A stretch of DNA of 64,000 nucleotides from Macrolepiota albuminosa. Lineage: Eukaryota > Basidiomycota > Agaricomycetes > Agaricales > Agaricaceae. The stretch's first letter is position 1, and the number at the start of each line of letters is the position of its first letter. Shown here one piece after another: positions 1 through 11,527 of the stretch. The position numbers and the translations under genes were made by a program. Below the pieces are notes generated by a model that saw only the letters and a list, made by a program, of their open reading frames with translations, was not told where the DNA came from and searched no databases. The stretch spans positions 1,302,001-1,366,000 of the forward strand of contig JAMWFC010000053.1 of NCBI GenBank assembly GCA_027475525.1, read 5' to 3'.

Positions 1-82
1 ATAACAAGACTACTTTATGAACAGTATGCATGGAATCTTGGCATATCCTATTACATATAGTAGTGGTGAAGAGCTGAAACAC
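1..82. other. Unassigned flank left of LTR relic
   Basis: No coding or structural signal was seen. It is the sequence into which the LTR starting at 83 appears to be inserted. It does not read as copia pol, although copia pol is found on the far side of the LTR block. Confidence 0.3.
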
Positions 83-734
83 TGATGAGCTCACATCATG
101 GCTGGCCACAGATAGCATCAATACCTACACCTCATGTTAGCCTACTGGTACCATTAGAAGTGGCATGCTCTAGTACTTCTGGCACTAATTTTTCTATATT
201 TTTACACTAATAATTCACAGCTGTAGCATTTAATTACTTCAGGACCACTTTCTATGGCACCACTTATTCTTAGCACTACTGTTGACACTTCACTGCACTT
301 TGCCACTTGCACTTCAAGGCTATACATTTATACAGACACTTAGCATCAGTCACTTCAGAATAATGCTTTTAGCCAGTGGCAGCACTTACAGGATGGAATG
401 ATGAAGTATTTCTATGACAGATAGCTAACAACATCATTATGGACCTTTTTACTATACAATTCAATTCACAGCATTTACTTACATTCTTATCAGTTCACCA
501 TCCTTTAGTGGTGCTTAGCCTCTTAGCATTGGCTAACTTCCTTTACTATAAATACTTACTTTTTGTTAGTAGCACATTATCAATTTGGCAGTAGGAATCG
601 TATCCCAACATTTTGGTTACTATATGCAACAGACAACCTTTTGTTGACCATGTTGGCAAGAGGACTCTGCTTTAGTTTTCTCTCTTTCTCTCTCCACAAC
701 CTCTTAGTGCCTTGCAACTACAGCTTGGCATTTG
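83..734 (+). repeat. LTR relic copy 1, left part
   Basis: This begins TGATGAGCTC and is similar along its whole length to the copies at 10454-11527 and 13759-14758. Those copies end GTCATCA, so the family has TGATGA...TCATCA termini. The copy is interrupted at ATTTG (730-734) by the Gy1 element and resumes after the second ATTTG at 13638. The family shares LTR sequence blocks (for example the CTGGGACCTG segment and the CTTGCAACTAC block) with the Gy2 LTRs at 24837 and 33678, so it probably belongs to the same gypsy lineage as Gy2. Confidence 0.75.
730..734. repeat. Target-site duplication ATTTG (left)
   Basis: ATTTG immediately precedes the left LTR and recurs immediately after the right LTR at 13633-13637. 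It is also the point where the older LTR relic is interrupted. Confidence 0.9.
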
Positions 735-970
735 TGTAACGAAGTTACAAGGGTTAGAGAGCTTAGTGTGCACACACGACACTGAATCAGACCAGACCGG
801 TCTATTGGCAATGTAGTATACACAAAAGTAAGCTGCTTTGTAAGCAGCTGGTAAACTAATTTATATAGTAATGTAAATTAATATTATATTATAATAAATA
901 TAATATAATAGTATCTACTGTAAGGTAAGTAAAGCTATGTGGCCAACGCCACATAGCAGACTACGCTACA
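735..970 (-). repeat. Gy1 3' LTR (236 bp)
   Basis: It matches 13397-13632 except for three transitions. On the plus strand it opens with the palindrome TGTAACGAAGTTACA and ends CTACGCTACA. It contains a very AT-rich block (about 860-910) that could serve as promoter or terminator sequence. It is the 3' LTR because the coding is on the minus strand and the polypurine tract adjoins it. Confidence 0.92.
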
Positions 971-980
971 CACCCCCCAA
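971..980 (-). other. Gy1 polypurine tract
   Basis: On the minus strand the sequence just before the 3' LTR reads TTGGGGGGTG and is followed directly by the LTR start TGTAGCG. Such a G-run is the usual plus-strand primer of LTR elements and fixes the orientation of Gy1. Confidence 0.75.
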
Positions 981-1015
981 TCAGACCGAGCTACGGTCTT
1001 AAGATAATACGATGG

Positions 1016-4000
1016 TCATGCCATCGGTAAGTCAGGGACAGAGGCAATGGGAGAGTTCCCAGGCTCCCGGAATGGATCGGCAGTCACGTCGTCCATGTCG
1101 TAGTCGAGGAGTTCATCCTCGGGTGCGGGCGCGTAGGAAGTACCCGAAGGCCCTGCTACTGGCAGGGAATCGTCATAGTCCCGGAGGGGGGACAGTGTGA
1201 GATTGGGGTCGATGGTCGACCCCGGGACAGGTGGTTGGGGATCAGGCAGATCCCCGGTGTCGGACGGGTACTGGCGCGTCCAGATTTCGCGGGCATGAAT
1301 GTCTTGCCCGATGGAGAGGTACATCCCCTTGGCGAGCGCGTCGTCGTATGCACGATGACTGTCCTGCTGCCATGAATGTCTTGCCCGATGGAGAGGTACA
1401 TCCCCTTGGCGAGCGCGTCGTCGTATGCACAATGACTGTCCTGCTGCTGGAGCATCAGGCGTTGGCGATCGCCAATGGTGGCCTCGCACCACCCATCCCA
1501 CTGAGGGATGGACTGGGGTGTACCGTAGTGGTCAAGGCGTTGTAGCCTCTCGTCGTTGATAGCAGCCGCCTCGTTGTAGAGCCGGCTGTCGCTGAAGAAT
1601 AGATGGGCCAAGTAGGTGACCCCATAAGTGTACGCGTGGTCAGCCCAGCTGACCAGAATTTGATTGTGAAGAAGGACGCGTAACGCGTCCGAAGTGGTGA
1701 ATACGGAAGCTGACGCTTCCGGGATGTCCACAGCCCTTGATTGTGAAGAAGGACGCGTAACGCGTCCGAAGTGGTGAATACGGAAGCTGACGCTTCCGGG
1801 ATGTCCACAGCCCAAACCTCGAAGGTAGGGTCGTCGGCGTGGAGAGGCTCAAAGGCTTGCCCCGTGGCCGCCTTGTACTCAGCCACGGCCTCTTTGTAGA
1901 GGCCTGGCCTGGCAAAGACGTAGGCCAGGTACTTGTGTACCGTGGCGCCTTGTACTCAGCCACGGCCTCTTTGTAGAGGCCTGGCCTGGCAAAGACGTAG
2001 GCCAGGTACTTGTGTACCGTGGCCTTGGAGGGGCGGCTGGCGCTGAGGGCACGTACAAGCGCAAACCCAAAGAGGCTGCGCCAATGAATGCGCATGGCTC
2101 GGTCCATGGCCAGACCGGTCCACACGTTGGACGTCCCAGGGCGTCCATAGAGGAGGGCGTATGAGCCCAGGTAGTCCAAAGCAAATGGTTGCTTTGGATC
2201 AGGGGGGGTAAGGCCGATGAAGGCAATTTTCCCTCCCTCTTTGCGGCGATAGAGCTGCGACGGCACAATCATTCGCGGGACGTTCTCCCGCTCCTCTGGA
2301 CTCACGAAGGGTACCGCAATAGTCCTATACTCGACCTCGTCGAGTAAATGAGACATAGCTCTGTCTCGGGCCGTAGGGTGGCAGTTGAGCGCCACCCGCT
2401 TGAATTCGTTGAGCAAGAGGTAGCCCAACTGACGCTGATGAAGCGGCGTAAACTGGTTGTTAACCAGTGCGTGAAGTCTGCGGACTTCTCGAGGACTGCG
2501 GGGAAACCCGCGAGGTGCAACTTGGTACACCTTACTGTTGTGGGGCGTCGCGGCGGCGTTGCCCTGTTTATCGTCCTCGAAGGACCTGGCTGCGCGGGCT
2601 TCTTGCCCGACGAAGATGGTATTGGTCATTGGCGACCAATAGAATTGGGGAGCCAACCCCGCGCCAAAGAATGAGTTCTGGTGCTCAATAGTGTGATCAC
2701 GGTAGATCACCACACCGAGCGCATCAGGGATGCGCCCGGTTTCGTCCTCAAGGAGGGTGGCCCCTCGTTTGGCGCTGTTCTGCGCCCGACGCTCCATCTT
2801 GGCTCGTCGATTGCTGTTGCGCCGTTCGCACGCCATACGCTGTGCCGCCGTCTCGTGCGGCACTGGGGATTCCATACGAGCCTCTTCAGGCTCCTCATAC
2901 CAATCGTCGTCGGAGGGCGGGGAAGGCAGCCTCTCCGGCTCCGACTTCTCAGATCGTGGGTCCATTGCCCACACACACCGCGGGAGTTGGGCTGGCAGGC
3001 CCTCTACCAGTATAGCGGGTAAAAAGGGGATGTTAGCCCCTGGGGCCCCTTTCGGGGCATCCTCGGGGAAGTGCACGTTGACGTAGGCGTGCCCTTCCAG
3101 TTGCTTACCCTGACGATCCTTTCGGGGTTGTGAGGCCTTGGCCTCAGTGGGGCGTGTGCTCACGCCCCTGGAACTCTGCTCCCCAGAGTACGTGGTGGAT
3201 ACCACGGATACTGGTCGCAAAGACGCGACCTCAGACACGCCGCTGGTGAGGCGCTGGATAAGCCGGGGGGCAGCTGGAGCAGGAACATCTTCATAGGGGA
3301 GGATGTCCCATCCTAGACCGGCCTCCTGGCCGGGGGCAGCAACGCTCGACTTAATCGAGTGGGAGGGCACGTCCTCTACTCCTTGCCGACGCGCCCTTTT
3401 GCTGGAGTCGGTGTCCCGACTTGGGGGTGTAGTCTGCCACTTACGAGCGGCCGAAAGGGCAAGGAGATCAGTTTTGCGCTGAGCATGCATATGATCCATG
3501 TCGTCCATCATCCGGCAGATGAGGACGACTGCCTCCGCATCACGGAGGAATGATGACTCTGTGGGTACATCGTACCCGTTATCTCCCAGACGTTGGAGAA
3601 GGGTAGCCAGGACTAAGTCCTGGCTGTGAGTGGGCTCGACAGCCCGTGCTTTTCCTTTGTCACGTCGAGGACGCAACTCTTCTTCCAAGCTGGGCTCGGA
3701 TTGGTGCGGCATTTCCAGCCGCTGTAGCAAGGAGAGCTTGGCCAAGCTCTCCGTCGGCGCATCAGCCGATGAACTGATGCTCCGTTCTGTATTGAGAGTT
3801 TCTGTACTCTCAATGGCCGTGGTGGCCTGCACGAGGGATGCTTTGCGTCCCTCTAGATTGTCAATTGGTGCTGTGGTCGACAGGGAAATCGACCGGCCTC
3901 CCTTGGCTTGCGACTCATGCGAGTCGCTGTACTGGGGCATTGCGCCCCAAGCCCCCATCCAAGCCGGGGGGTACGGCATCATTACGGGCACACCACCCAT

Positions 4001-4485
4001 CCCAGGGTAGTGCGCCGGGGCGGTAAACTGGGGAAAAGGATGTGTCCCCAGTTGCCCTGTTGCCGGTACGGGGGCAAGCTGCCTCTATGCCAACGCTGCT
4101 TGGGGGCTGACTAGCCCCCCGTAGGCCTGTTGCTGAAATTGGCCCTCGGTGTGATGTGGCGCATAAGCGCCCGGTGCTGGTTGTTGGGGCTGATAGCCGC
4201 CCACAGGTGCGTTCTGGGGCATGAAGTTGCCCTGCATGGTTTGAAGTGGCGGATAGCCACTGATCACCGGCTGCTGTGGCAGGTAGCCCGCCGCTGGTGG
4301 TTGCTGCTGCTGTGGGAAGCCCACAGCTGGTTGCGATTGTCCCCACTGGGGCGCATTTTGGGTCAGTGGGGGAGCCATCTGCCCCCCCCTTCAGCTGACG
4401 GTAAGACCAACGGCATACTCTCAAACTGCTGCTGCTGTAGCTGCTGCTGCTGCTGGTCACTCAAGTCCACGGGCATGCTGTCCAT
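1016..4485 (-). pseudogene. Gy1 additional ORF downstream of integrase
   Basis: This long reading frame lies between the chromodomain end of pol and the 3' LTR, on the same strand as pol. From ATG 4485 it starts with a Gln-rich segment (CAG repeats around 4430-4460), then a Pro/Gln-rich stretch, then a frame open from 4000 to 1640 with KGKARAVEP near the N-terminus, a charged middle, and a conserved-looking domain containing SYALLYGRPGTSNVWTGLAM. The C-terminus is acidic and ends LPMA at 1016. Breaks: a run of eight G at about 4382-4389 changes frame, TAG at 4085-4087 interrupts, and three 77-bp tandem duplications (1294, 1660, 1870) shift frame. Removing one copy of each reconnects the ORF. 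No catalytic motif was recognised. Similar ORFs accompany repeats in other agaricomycetes as far as I recall. Function unknown. Confidence 0.7.
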
Positions 4486-4587
4486 GGTTGGGGAAAAAAG
4501 CGAAAAAGAAATTTCGCCTTTTAAGACGTGTTTCAGCCACAGCTGCTGACCAACTCAGCCAAGCCGCAATCAGCACTGCCAATCAAA

Positions 4588-7500
4588 TTAAGCGCCGGCA
4601 CGCTTACTTAATTGATGTGGGCGCTTAATGCCCTTCAACTCCAAATAATGGTCAAGTGCCGCTAACTTGGAGCAATGGGAGTGTGGCTCCCATGTTGTGT
4701 CCCCCAGAGACCATCGTACTTCAAACTCGAGCGTGTTACGCTCAGTCCACCGGTGCCCAATTATGCACTCGACAAACCATTCATCATCGTCTCGAGCCCC
4801 AAAATCATAGGGGCCCGGGGTTGCCCTGTTAGGGAACAGCGCATCGTCAGACGCGCTGTACGGTCGCAACAGCGACACATGAAACTTAGGAACGATGCGT
4901 CGTTCCTGTAATGCCAAAGGCAACTCCAGCACGTAGTTGGAGGTACTTGGCTCTGCGTCTAGGACGCGGTATGGGCCTACCCATTTCGGGCAGAGTTTAC
5001 TCGCCCGTCCCTTTGGGAGCCTCAGATTACGCATTGATAGGTATACCAATGCTCCTACAGCTATTGGCGGGTCTGCTCGCCTACGGTGATTGGCGTTTTT
5101 TGCCTGGAAGACTCGCGCCTCTATGATGGCGTCATGCGCCGCCGCGATGTTCTCCAGGGCCTGCCTGGCGAACTCGACAACTCCGCGGTGAGCCACTGTG
5201 TCAGCACGAACTTCGTGCAGCATGGAGGGCAAGTACCCTCCATTGAGTTCAAAGGGTGCATACCCTGTGGTATCCGAGATACTCGCGTTAATCGCAAACT
5301 CAGTGAGTGGACACCAGTCCACCCAGTCCCGTTGGTCCAGGCGAACAACTGCCCTCAAAATCTGACCTATACTGCGGTTAGCCCGCTCTGTCTGCCCATC
5401 CGTTTGAGGATGGAAGGACATCGACATGAGGAGTCGCGCTCCTAGCAGTTTGTGGAGTTCTCTCCACCATTGAGACGTGAACTTTGAGTCACGATCGCTC
5501 ACAATGGTGCTAGGCAGCCCATGCAGCCTAACGATCTCCCTCAGGTAGATCCACGACAGCTCCTTAGCCGTCAGCATAGTTCGCACCGGTATGAGGTGCA
5601 CCATGCTCGTCATGCGGCATATGACTACCCAGAGGTAATCGAACCCTCTGGACTTAGGAAAGGGACCTACAAAGTCCATTCCAATTGAGTCCCAGGGTTT
5701 CACTGGCACGGGTAGCTGGTGTAGCTTCCCGGGAGGGGATCCAGGGGGCAACTTTGCCCTCTGACACGCTGCGCATGACATGGCACGGGTAGCTGGTGTA
5801 GCTTCCCGGGAGGGGATCCAGGGGGCAACTTTGCCCTCTGACACGCTGCGCATGACACGCAAAACTTAGTCACTTCTTGGGCCATACGTGGCCACCAGTA
5901 CCATCTCCGGATGTAGCCCAACGTCCGGGCGACATGCAAAACTTAGTCACTTCTTGGGCCATACGTGGCCACCAGTACCATCTCCGGATGTAGCCCAACG
6001 TCCGGGCAGCACCAAAGTGCCCCACCAGGGCATGGGCCTGGTCCAAGACCCGCGTAACAATGGTATGCGTACGGGAGAGGCATACCACTGCCACCCCTTG
6101 ACGGTTCTCCATCGTGATGAGTCCACCAGGCTCATGCCTGAACCGAGGATGGTCGTCAGGATTGGCGATTATCTCGGCGAAGAGAGAATCACTGCCATAA
6201 TCCTGCACCACCTCCTGCCGGAAGTCGTCATTGCCCAGGCTAGGAGGCTGGGATGAAGGCAATTCGCCTTCGAGCATCTCCGCAAGCGTAACGGGTACAT
6301 CGTGGCGCTCGTGCTCCCTAGTGGACGCTGGGTCCACGGCTTCATGCTCCTTGAGCAACTGGGCGGCTACATCCCGCTCTTCACACTGCTCTCTGAGGCG
6401 AGTGCTTTGCCTCCGTTCATCATCATGCATAGCGCGTACTTCCAGGACATGCTCCCTGAGCTCCTAGTATCGGTGGAGAGGTAAATCCTCTCCATCAGGG
6501 TCTATGCGGCAGTCTGCCTGCACATACTCATGAGGCTCGTGAGCCTCCCCGACTACATCACTCTCAAAGTAGCGTGACAAGCAGTCTGCCACTTTGTTGA
6601 GTTCACCTTTAACATAGGTGATGTCGAACTGGTATCTCGACATGTAGTCTATCCACCGTCGCTGACGCGGCGACAAGTTCACCTGAGTTTTAAAGAACTC
6701 AAGGGCTTTGTGGTCCGTTATGATGTGGATGGGGTATCCCATCAGCTTATCCTCCCACTTGAGGAGGGCCTCAAGTATGGCAAGAGTCTCCAGCTCATGC
6801 ACCGCATAGTTTTGCTGGGCCGTCGTGAACTTCTTCGACATGAACCCTGCTGGGCGGCACATCTGCCAGCTGCTTCCCTGGCCGTACATGGCTCCGACGC
6901 CTGTCTTGGACGCGTCGCAAATGAGCCATATTGGCTCGTCCCATCTAGGGTCGATTGGTCGAATCACCGGAGTCTTCGTACAGATCCGTTTGACCATCTC
7001 GAAGCACTGCTGGTGCAACGGCCTCCAATTGAACGGTGATCCGTTCTGCGTCATGGCCATAAGTGGCCCAGTATAGGCTGTGACATCGGGCAAGAAGCTC
7101 GATATGTAGTTGACAAGGCCAACGAATCATTGGATGTCATTGTAGTTTCAGGGCGTGCGCCACTCCCAAATACGATCGAGCTTGTCCTGATCAGGGTGGA
7201 TACCCCGCTCATCTATGACATGCCCTAGGCAGTCTATACTCTGAGCGTAGAGCTCACATTTTTTCCACTTCAAGTACAACTTGTACTTGCGCAGTCGTTT
7301 GAATACAACTCTGAGGTGCTGCTCATGCTCCTCCATGGTATCCGAGTAGATGAATATGTCATCTAAGTAGACGTGCATGAAACGTCCTATTACGTCTCGG
7401 AAGATAGAGGTCATTAGCCTCTGGAAAGTTGCTGGAGCATTGCAGTCTCCAATCTGCATTATATTGCTCGTGAATGTACCCATGATCGACGCAAATACGG

Positions 7501-9572
7501 TCTTGGGTACGTCCTCGGTGTGAATGCGCACCTGCTTGTAAGCGTCAGTAAGGTCAATCTTCGAGCGATACTTCGCCCGAGCCACGTCTTCCCGGATCAC
7601 CTCTTGATCTGGTAAAGGAGTTACATCCTTTATGGTATTGTCATTGCGCTGACGTGCATCAAGAGCTGTTCGAAGGGTTCCATCCTTCTTCAGGATGCAC
7701 AATAACAGTGCAGCTTGAGCGGTGGTGCATGGGGACCACCATTGAGCATTCAAATAGCGATTAGTCTTATCGCGTAGTTGCTCCTGGAGGGCGCGCGGAC
7801 AGCGTGGCAAGTGGTACTTATACTGCTTGTTCTCGTCTATGAGATTAATCTCATGGTTCACCTCCCACCATGGCGGGAGCTCCTCCTTGGTCCCATTGAC
7901 CATGTTGGCAAATTCTTCTTGCCAATCTCATGGTTCACCTCCCACCATGGCGGGAGCTCCTCCTTGGTCCCATTGACCATGTTGGCAAATTCTTCTTGCC
8001 ATTGCTGACGCAACCGAGGAACCATGGCGGGAGCTCCTCCTTGGTCCCATTGACCATGTTGGCAAATTCTTCTTGCCATTGCTGACGCAACCGAGGAATA
8101 TCTTCCTCATGAAGGCTTGTCGCCTTCTGTTTCCCCTTCATGCATACCGGGGGAAGTACTTCCACCGTCTCTGAGGGTGGCCGAGGCGGCGGTGCATACT
8201 GCTCGCGCATTGCAAGCACCCGATTGACACTGTCATCAGGTATATGTAGTCTCAGCGGGGCACCCGCTGCCGCTGCCTTATAAGCCACGAGGCTTCTTCC
8301 TTCACGTACAAGCGAGTACGCTACGGATACCTCGTCCGGAGCTGGCTGGCGATACGCTGGTTTGACGGTCATCCATCTCTGGTGCACATTTTGCGCACAC
8401 GTGGCTGCCACCAGCTCGTTCCACTCTTGCAGCATTTGGGGGTCGTATGCCCAGTCGTACTCCGGTAGGGGGGCTGGTCGCTCCCATAGGGACCGTGTGT
8501 CCCCCTCTTCTGAGGCTTCCGCCTCTCGGATGCTGTCTTCCAAGTCTTCCAACTTGAATTGTGAGGACGTAGGTGGACATACATCCACTGAGTCCTCCCG
8601 TCGTCTCACCCTTTGATGGCGTTTGTCTGGAGGCCTTGCGCCTCGAATCTCAGGAGCGATTATTCGCTCATTGCTCCTCTTGGAGGCTTGATACTCCTCC
8701 TCGCTCATCATTACCACGTTGTGGTCTGCACTCAGTCCAGGCATAGCCTGCACTTCCTCCTCCACATCCTCCATGGCCGGCACTCTGCGCCGGCCAAGTC
8801 ATGGAGAGTCCTTGCGTTTCTCCGTAGTGCGATGACGTTGCAGACAATTATCAGTGTCGTCTGCTGTAGCTCGTTTGGCTGGGATCACTTTCCCATTCAC
8901 TAGTACCTGACATTGGTCAAAGTCTAGTATGACTTTGTTACGCCGCATGAATGGCGTTCCCAGTATCATATCGTAGCGATCGAAGTTCGCTACATCCATG
9001 TATTCCTGGCTACGTGAGCCCGGCGTTTGGACATTCACATTTGTCCCATACTGCACCATGGCTCGGCTCCCTACGGTGCCCAGCTGTAACGCCAATGGCG
9101 TATCCAACTCCTGCACGGATATTCCGTACACATGGGCGAACTGGGGCGTTATGCCTGATGTGGTACTCCCAGAGTCCCATAGGGTCCATGCCTTGTGGCC
9201 GTCTACGTCCACATACGAGACCAGGCACTCCTTGTCTGCTCGTTTCAATGTAGGGTGCTGCAAAGTGCCCTCTGCACGACGAAGGGTCACCTTCTTCATC
9301 CGAACTACGTTATTCCGTTCGGGATCATTTGTGGACGGCCAATCTGTCATCACCGCTAGGCATTCAGAGTCGCTGTCGCGACTGTAATACTCATTGTCGT
9401 AGACGTCGTCATATACGTTGACTGTGACGTACTCCTCCCCCTCCACGACCACACTCTCGGGCTCAGCGCCCGATGCCTCCTCTGGGGGCTCCTGGTTGTT
9501 TGTGGGGTGCTCTGCCTCAGAATCGGCAGATACGTCTCCATCACTCCCACTCGCAGCTGCAGTATGTGCAGC
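4588..9572 (-). pseudogene. Gy1 pol: protease, RT, RNase H, integrase, chromodomain
   Basis: Read from 9572 downward in the same frame as gag. Aspartic protease: LWDSGSTTSG and DMILGTPF (about 9330-8880). RT: KIDLTDAYKQVRIH and YLDDIFIYSD (7903-7148). RNase H: LICDASKTGVGAM, HELETLAILE, ITDHKALEFF (7093-6464). Integrase: His/Cys finger ending CVSCAACQRAK, then core residues in IGMDFVGPF, IVSDRDSKFTS and HPQTDGQTERAN (about 6100-5350). The C-terminal FEVRWSLGDTTWEPHSH is a chromodomain (about 4700-4620), which places the element among chromoviruses. In-frame stops occur at 8799, 7148, 7127 (all TGA) and 6464 (TAG). The pair at 7148/7127 falls where RT normally has an Arg codon before the conserved F-G-L-N-Y segment. 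Further frame breaks are 77-bp duplications at 5704, 5859, 7847 and 7944. Confidence 0.93.
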
Positions 9573-10453
9573 TCAAAGGTAGGCGCGAGGTGTATACCCC
9601 TTCCTCGGGGGTCCTGGCTTCGCAGGGCAGTTGGTAGCGTAGTGGCCTGGTTGGCCACACACGAAACAAGTCCCCAACTGCCCCGGTGGGTTGGCCGGCT
9701 TGAAGTCCAGCCTTGGTTTAGGACGTTTGCCGTCCGGCGCCCACTCTGGGCGTGGGCGGCTCCGCCCTCGGTTCGCAGCAGGGGTTCTGCGTACAACAAA
9801 CCGCGTGTTGCGGTCATGGTCCAAATTGGTCTTTTTGGCCAGGAAGGTCCCCACATGCTGACCCCATGAGGGTGTCCCACCAGGCGGTAGTCGCCTGGGT
9901 CCTCCTTTGTGCCCACTCCGATGTTCGTAGTGGTTAGCAGTCTTCAGAGACTGCTCATACTGGATGGCATATGCCACAAATTCTTCCACATTGTTGACTT
10001 CTGGGAACAATCCGTCCTCACGTATCAAATAGCGGCGCATATCCGCTGGAATGCCATCCAAGAATGTTTCGAGCATTGTATACCCGTCCAGGTATACTGC
10101 CATGTTCTGGGCATGGTCATTAAGGGTATCATAGAACCCTTGTACTCCCAACTTCTCGGTGTACTTGGCGGACTGGAAGTCCCGCCTTGCATCCTGGAGC
10201 GTTGAGAGGTGTACGAATCGATCGTACAGTCCTGTAAGGACTCCTTTAAACGTCCAGTCATATTGGACACGGTTGACGTGCAGTACTGCCCGTTGAAACC
10301 AACCCATGGCCTCTCCGGCCAAGAACTCAGGCAGAACGAAGATTCGTTCTCGTTCCATATGGTCACCTCCGTATAAGCACATGGCAAGATGGGTGCATAC
10401 ATCCATCGCCCAATCTTCCAGGTCGCTGAACTTGGACGCGCCTATATAGGCGC

Positions 10454-11527
10454 TGATGAGCTCCCATTATAGATGACCACGGATAGCGCCAACACAAGCA
10501 CCTCACATTGGCACACTGGGACCACCAGGAGCGGCACGTCTTAGCGCTCCAGGGGCTAATTTTTGCATATTTTTATGTTAATAACTCGCAGCTGGAGCCT
10601 CTAATTACTCCAGGACCACTCTTTATGGCACCATCTATTCTTAGCACTCCTCTTGACACCTTGCCGCACCTTGCCACTCACCCTTCAGGGCCATACACGG
10701 ACACAGACACTTGGCACCCATGATGCTCTTAGCCGGTGGCAGTAGGAATGATGAAGTATTTTATGACAGACAGCTTGGAGTTTCACCTTAGCACCTGACG
10801 TCGCTTAGCTTCTTGCCGACTCAGACTGACAGCATGATTGTGGACTTCTTCACCATATAGTTTAATTCAGGGCATTTACTTACATATAAATACTTACTTT
10901 TTGTTAGTAGTACATCATCAATTTGGCAGTAGGGATTGTATCCCAACATTTTGGTCACCCTACGCAACAGACTACCTTTTTGTTGACCGTGTCGGCAAGG
11001 GGACTCTGCTTTAGTTCTCTCTCACCCTTTCTGTCTGCAATCTCTTAGTGTCTTGCAACTACGGCAAGGCATTTGCGCTTAGATCTGCTAAGCAATCTCG
11101 TCATTTTATCATCTCTTTTAGGTGCTAACACTTAGCGCCTCTTAGTGACCCCTTTACAGTGTCTCTTAGCGCCTTTCCTTGGCGACTCTCTCTCGCGCTC
11201 CTTAGCGCCTTTCCTTGGCGACTCTCTCTCGTGCTCCTTAGCGCCTTTCCTTGGCGACTCTCTCCCGCGCTCCTTAGCGCCTTTCCTTGGCGACTCTTTC
11301 CCGCGCCTCTTAGCACCTTTCATTGGTGATTTTTAGCATACTCTTGCCGCATTTTTGGGTCTTAAATAAGCGCCAATCACCCCTTTTCCTTACCACCAAC
11401 CTCTTGCCTACTGTGCGTTCTCTGGGACCTGTCCAGGACTCTCTCCCATACTTAGCGCGTCCAAAGCTATATTGACTAAGTAGCTGTACTAGTGATAGTG
11501 CACCTTAGCGCAATTTGGGCGTCATCA
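10454..11527 (+). repeat. Solo LTR inserted in Gy1 gag
   Basis: This 1,074-bp copy begins TGATGAGCTC and ends GGGCGTCATCA, flanked by GCGC on both sides (10450-10453 and 11528-11531). It has no internal coding region, so it is a solo LTR left by LTR-LTR recombination. It matches the relics at 83 and 13759. It contains a TATA-like ACATATAAATAC near 10880 and a 36-bp minisatellite. Insertion postdates Gy1. Confidence 0.88.
11165..11336 (+). repeat. 36-bp minisatellite inside the solo LTR
   Basis: Five units start at 11165, 11201, 11237, 11273 and 11309, giving an exact 36-bp period. The first four are nearly identical (CTTAGCGCCTTTCCTTGGCG then a CT-rich tail) and the fifth is diverged. Related but decayed units are visible in the other LTR copies (13690-13758 and 14430-14570). 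Confidence 0.9.

Noticed and set aside
1231..1545. Plus-strand ORF of 104 codons
   Set aside because: It is antisense to the Gy1 extra ORF and created by a 77-bp duplication. No domain and no splice signals.
4430..4460. CAG/CTG trinucleotide repeat expansion
   Set aside because: It is short, interrupted and coding for Gln in the Gy1 extra ORF; nothing suggests instability.
11165..11336. CRISPR-like array with 36-bp period
   Set aside because: The repeats are directly adjacent with no unique spacers, they lie inside an LTR, and the genome is fungal. It is a minisatellite.
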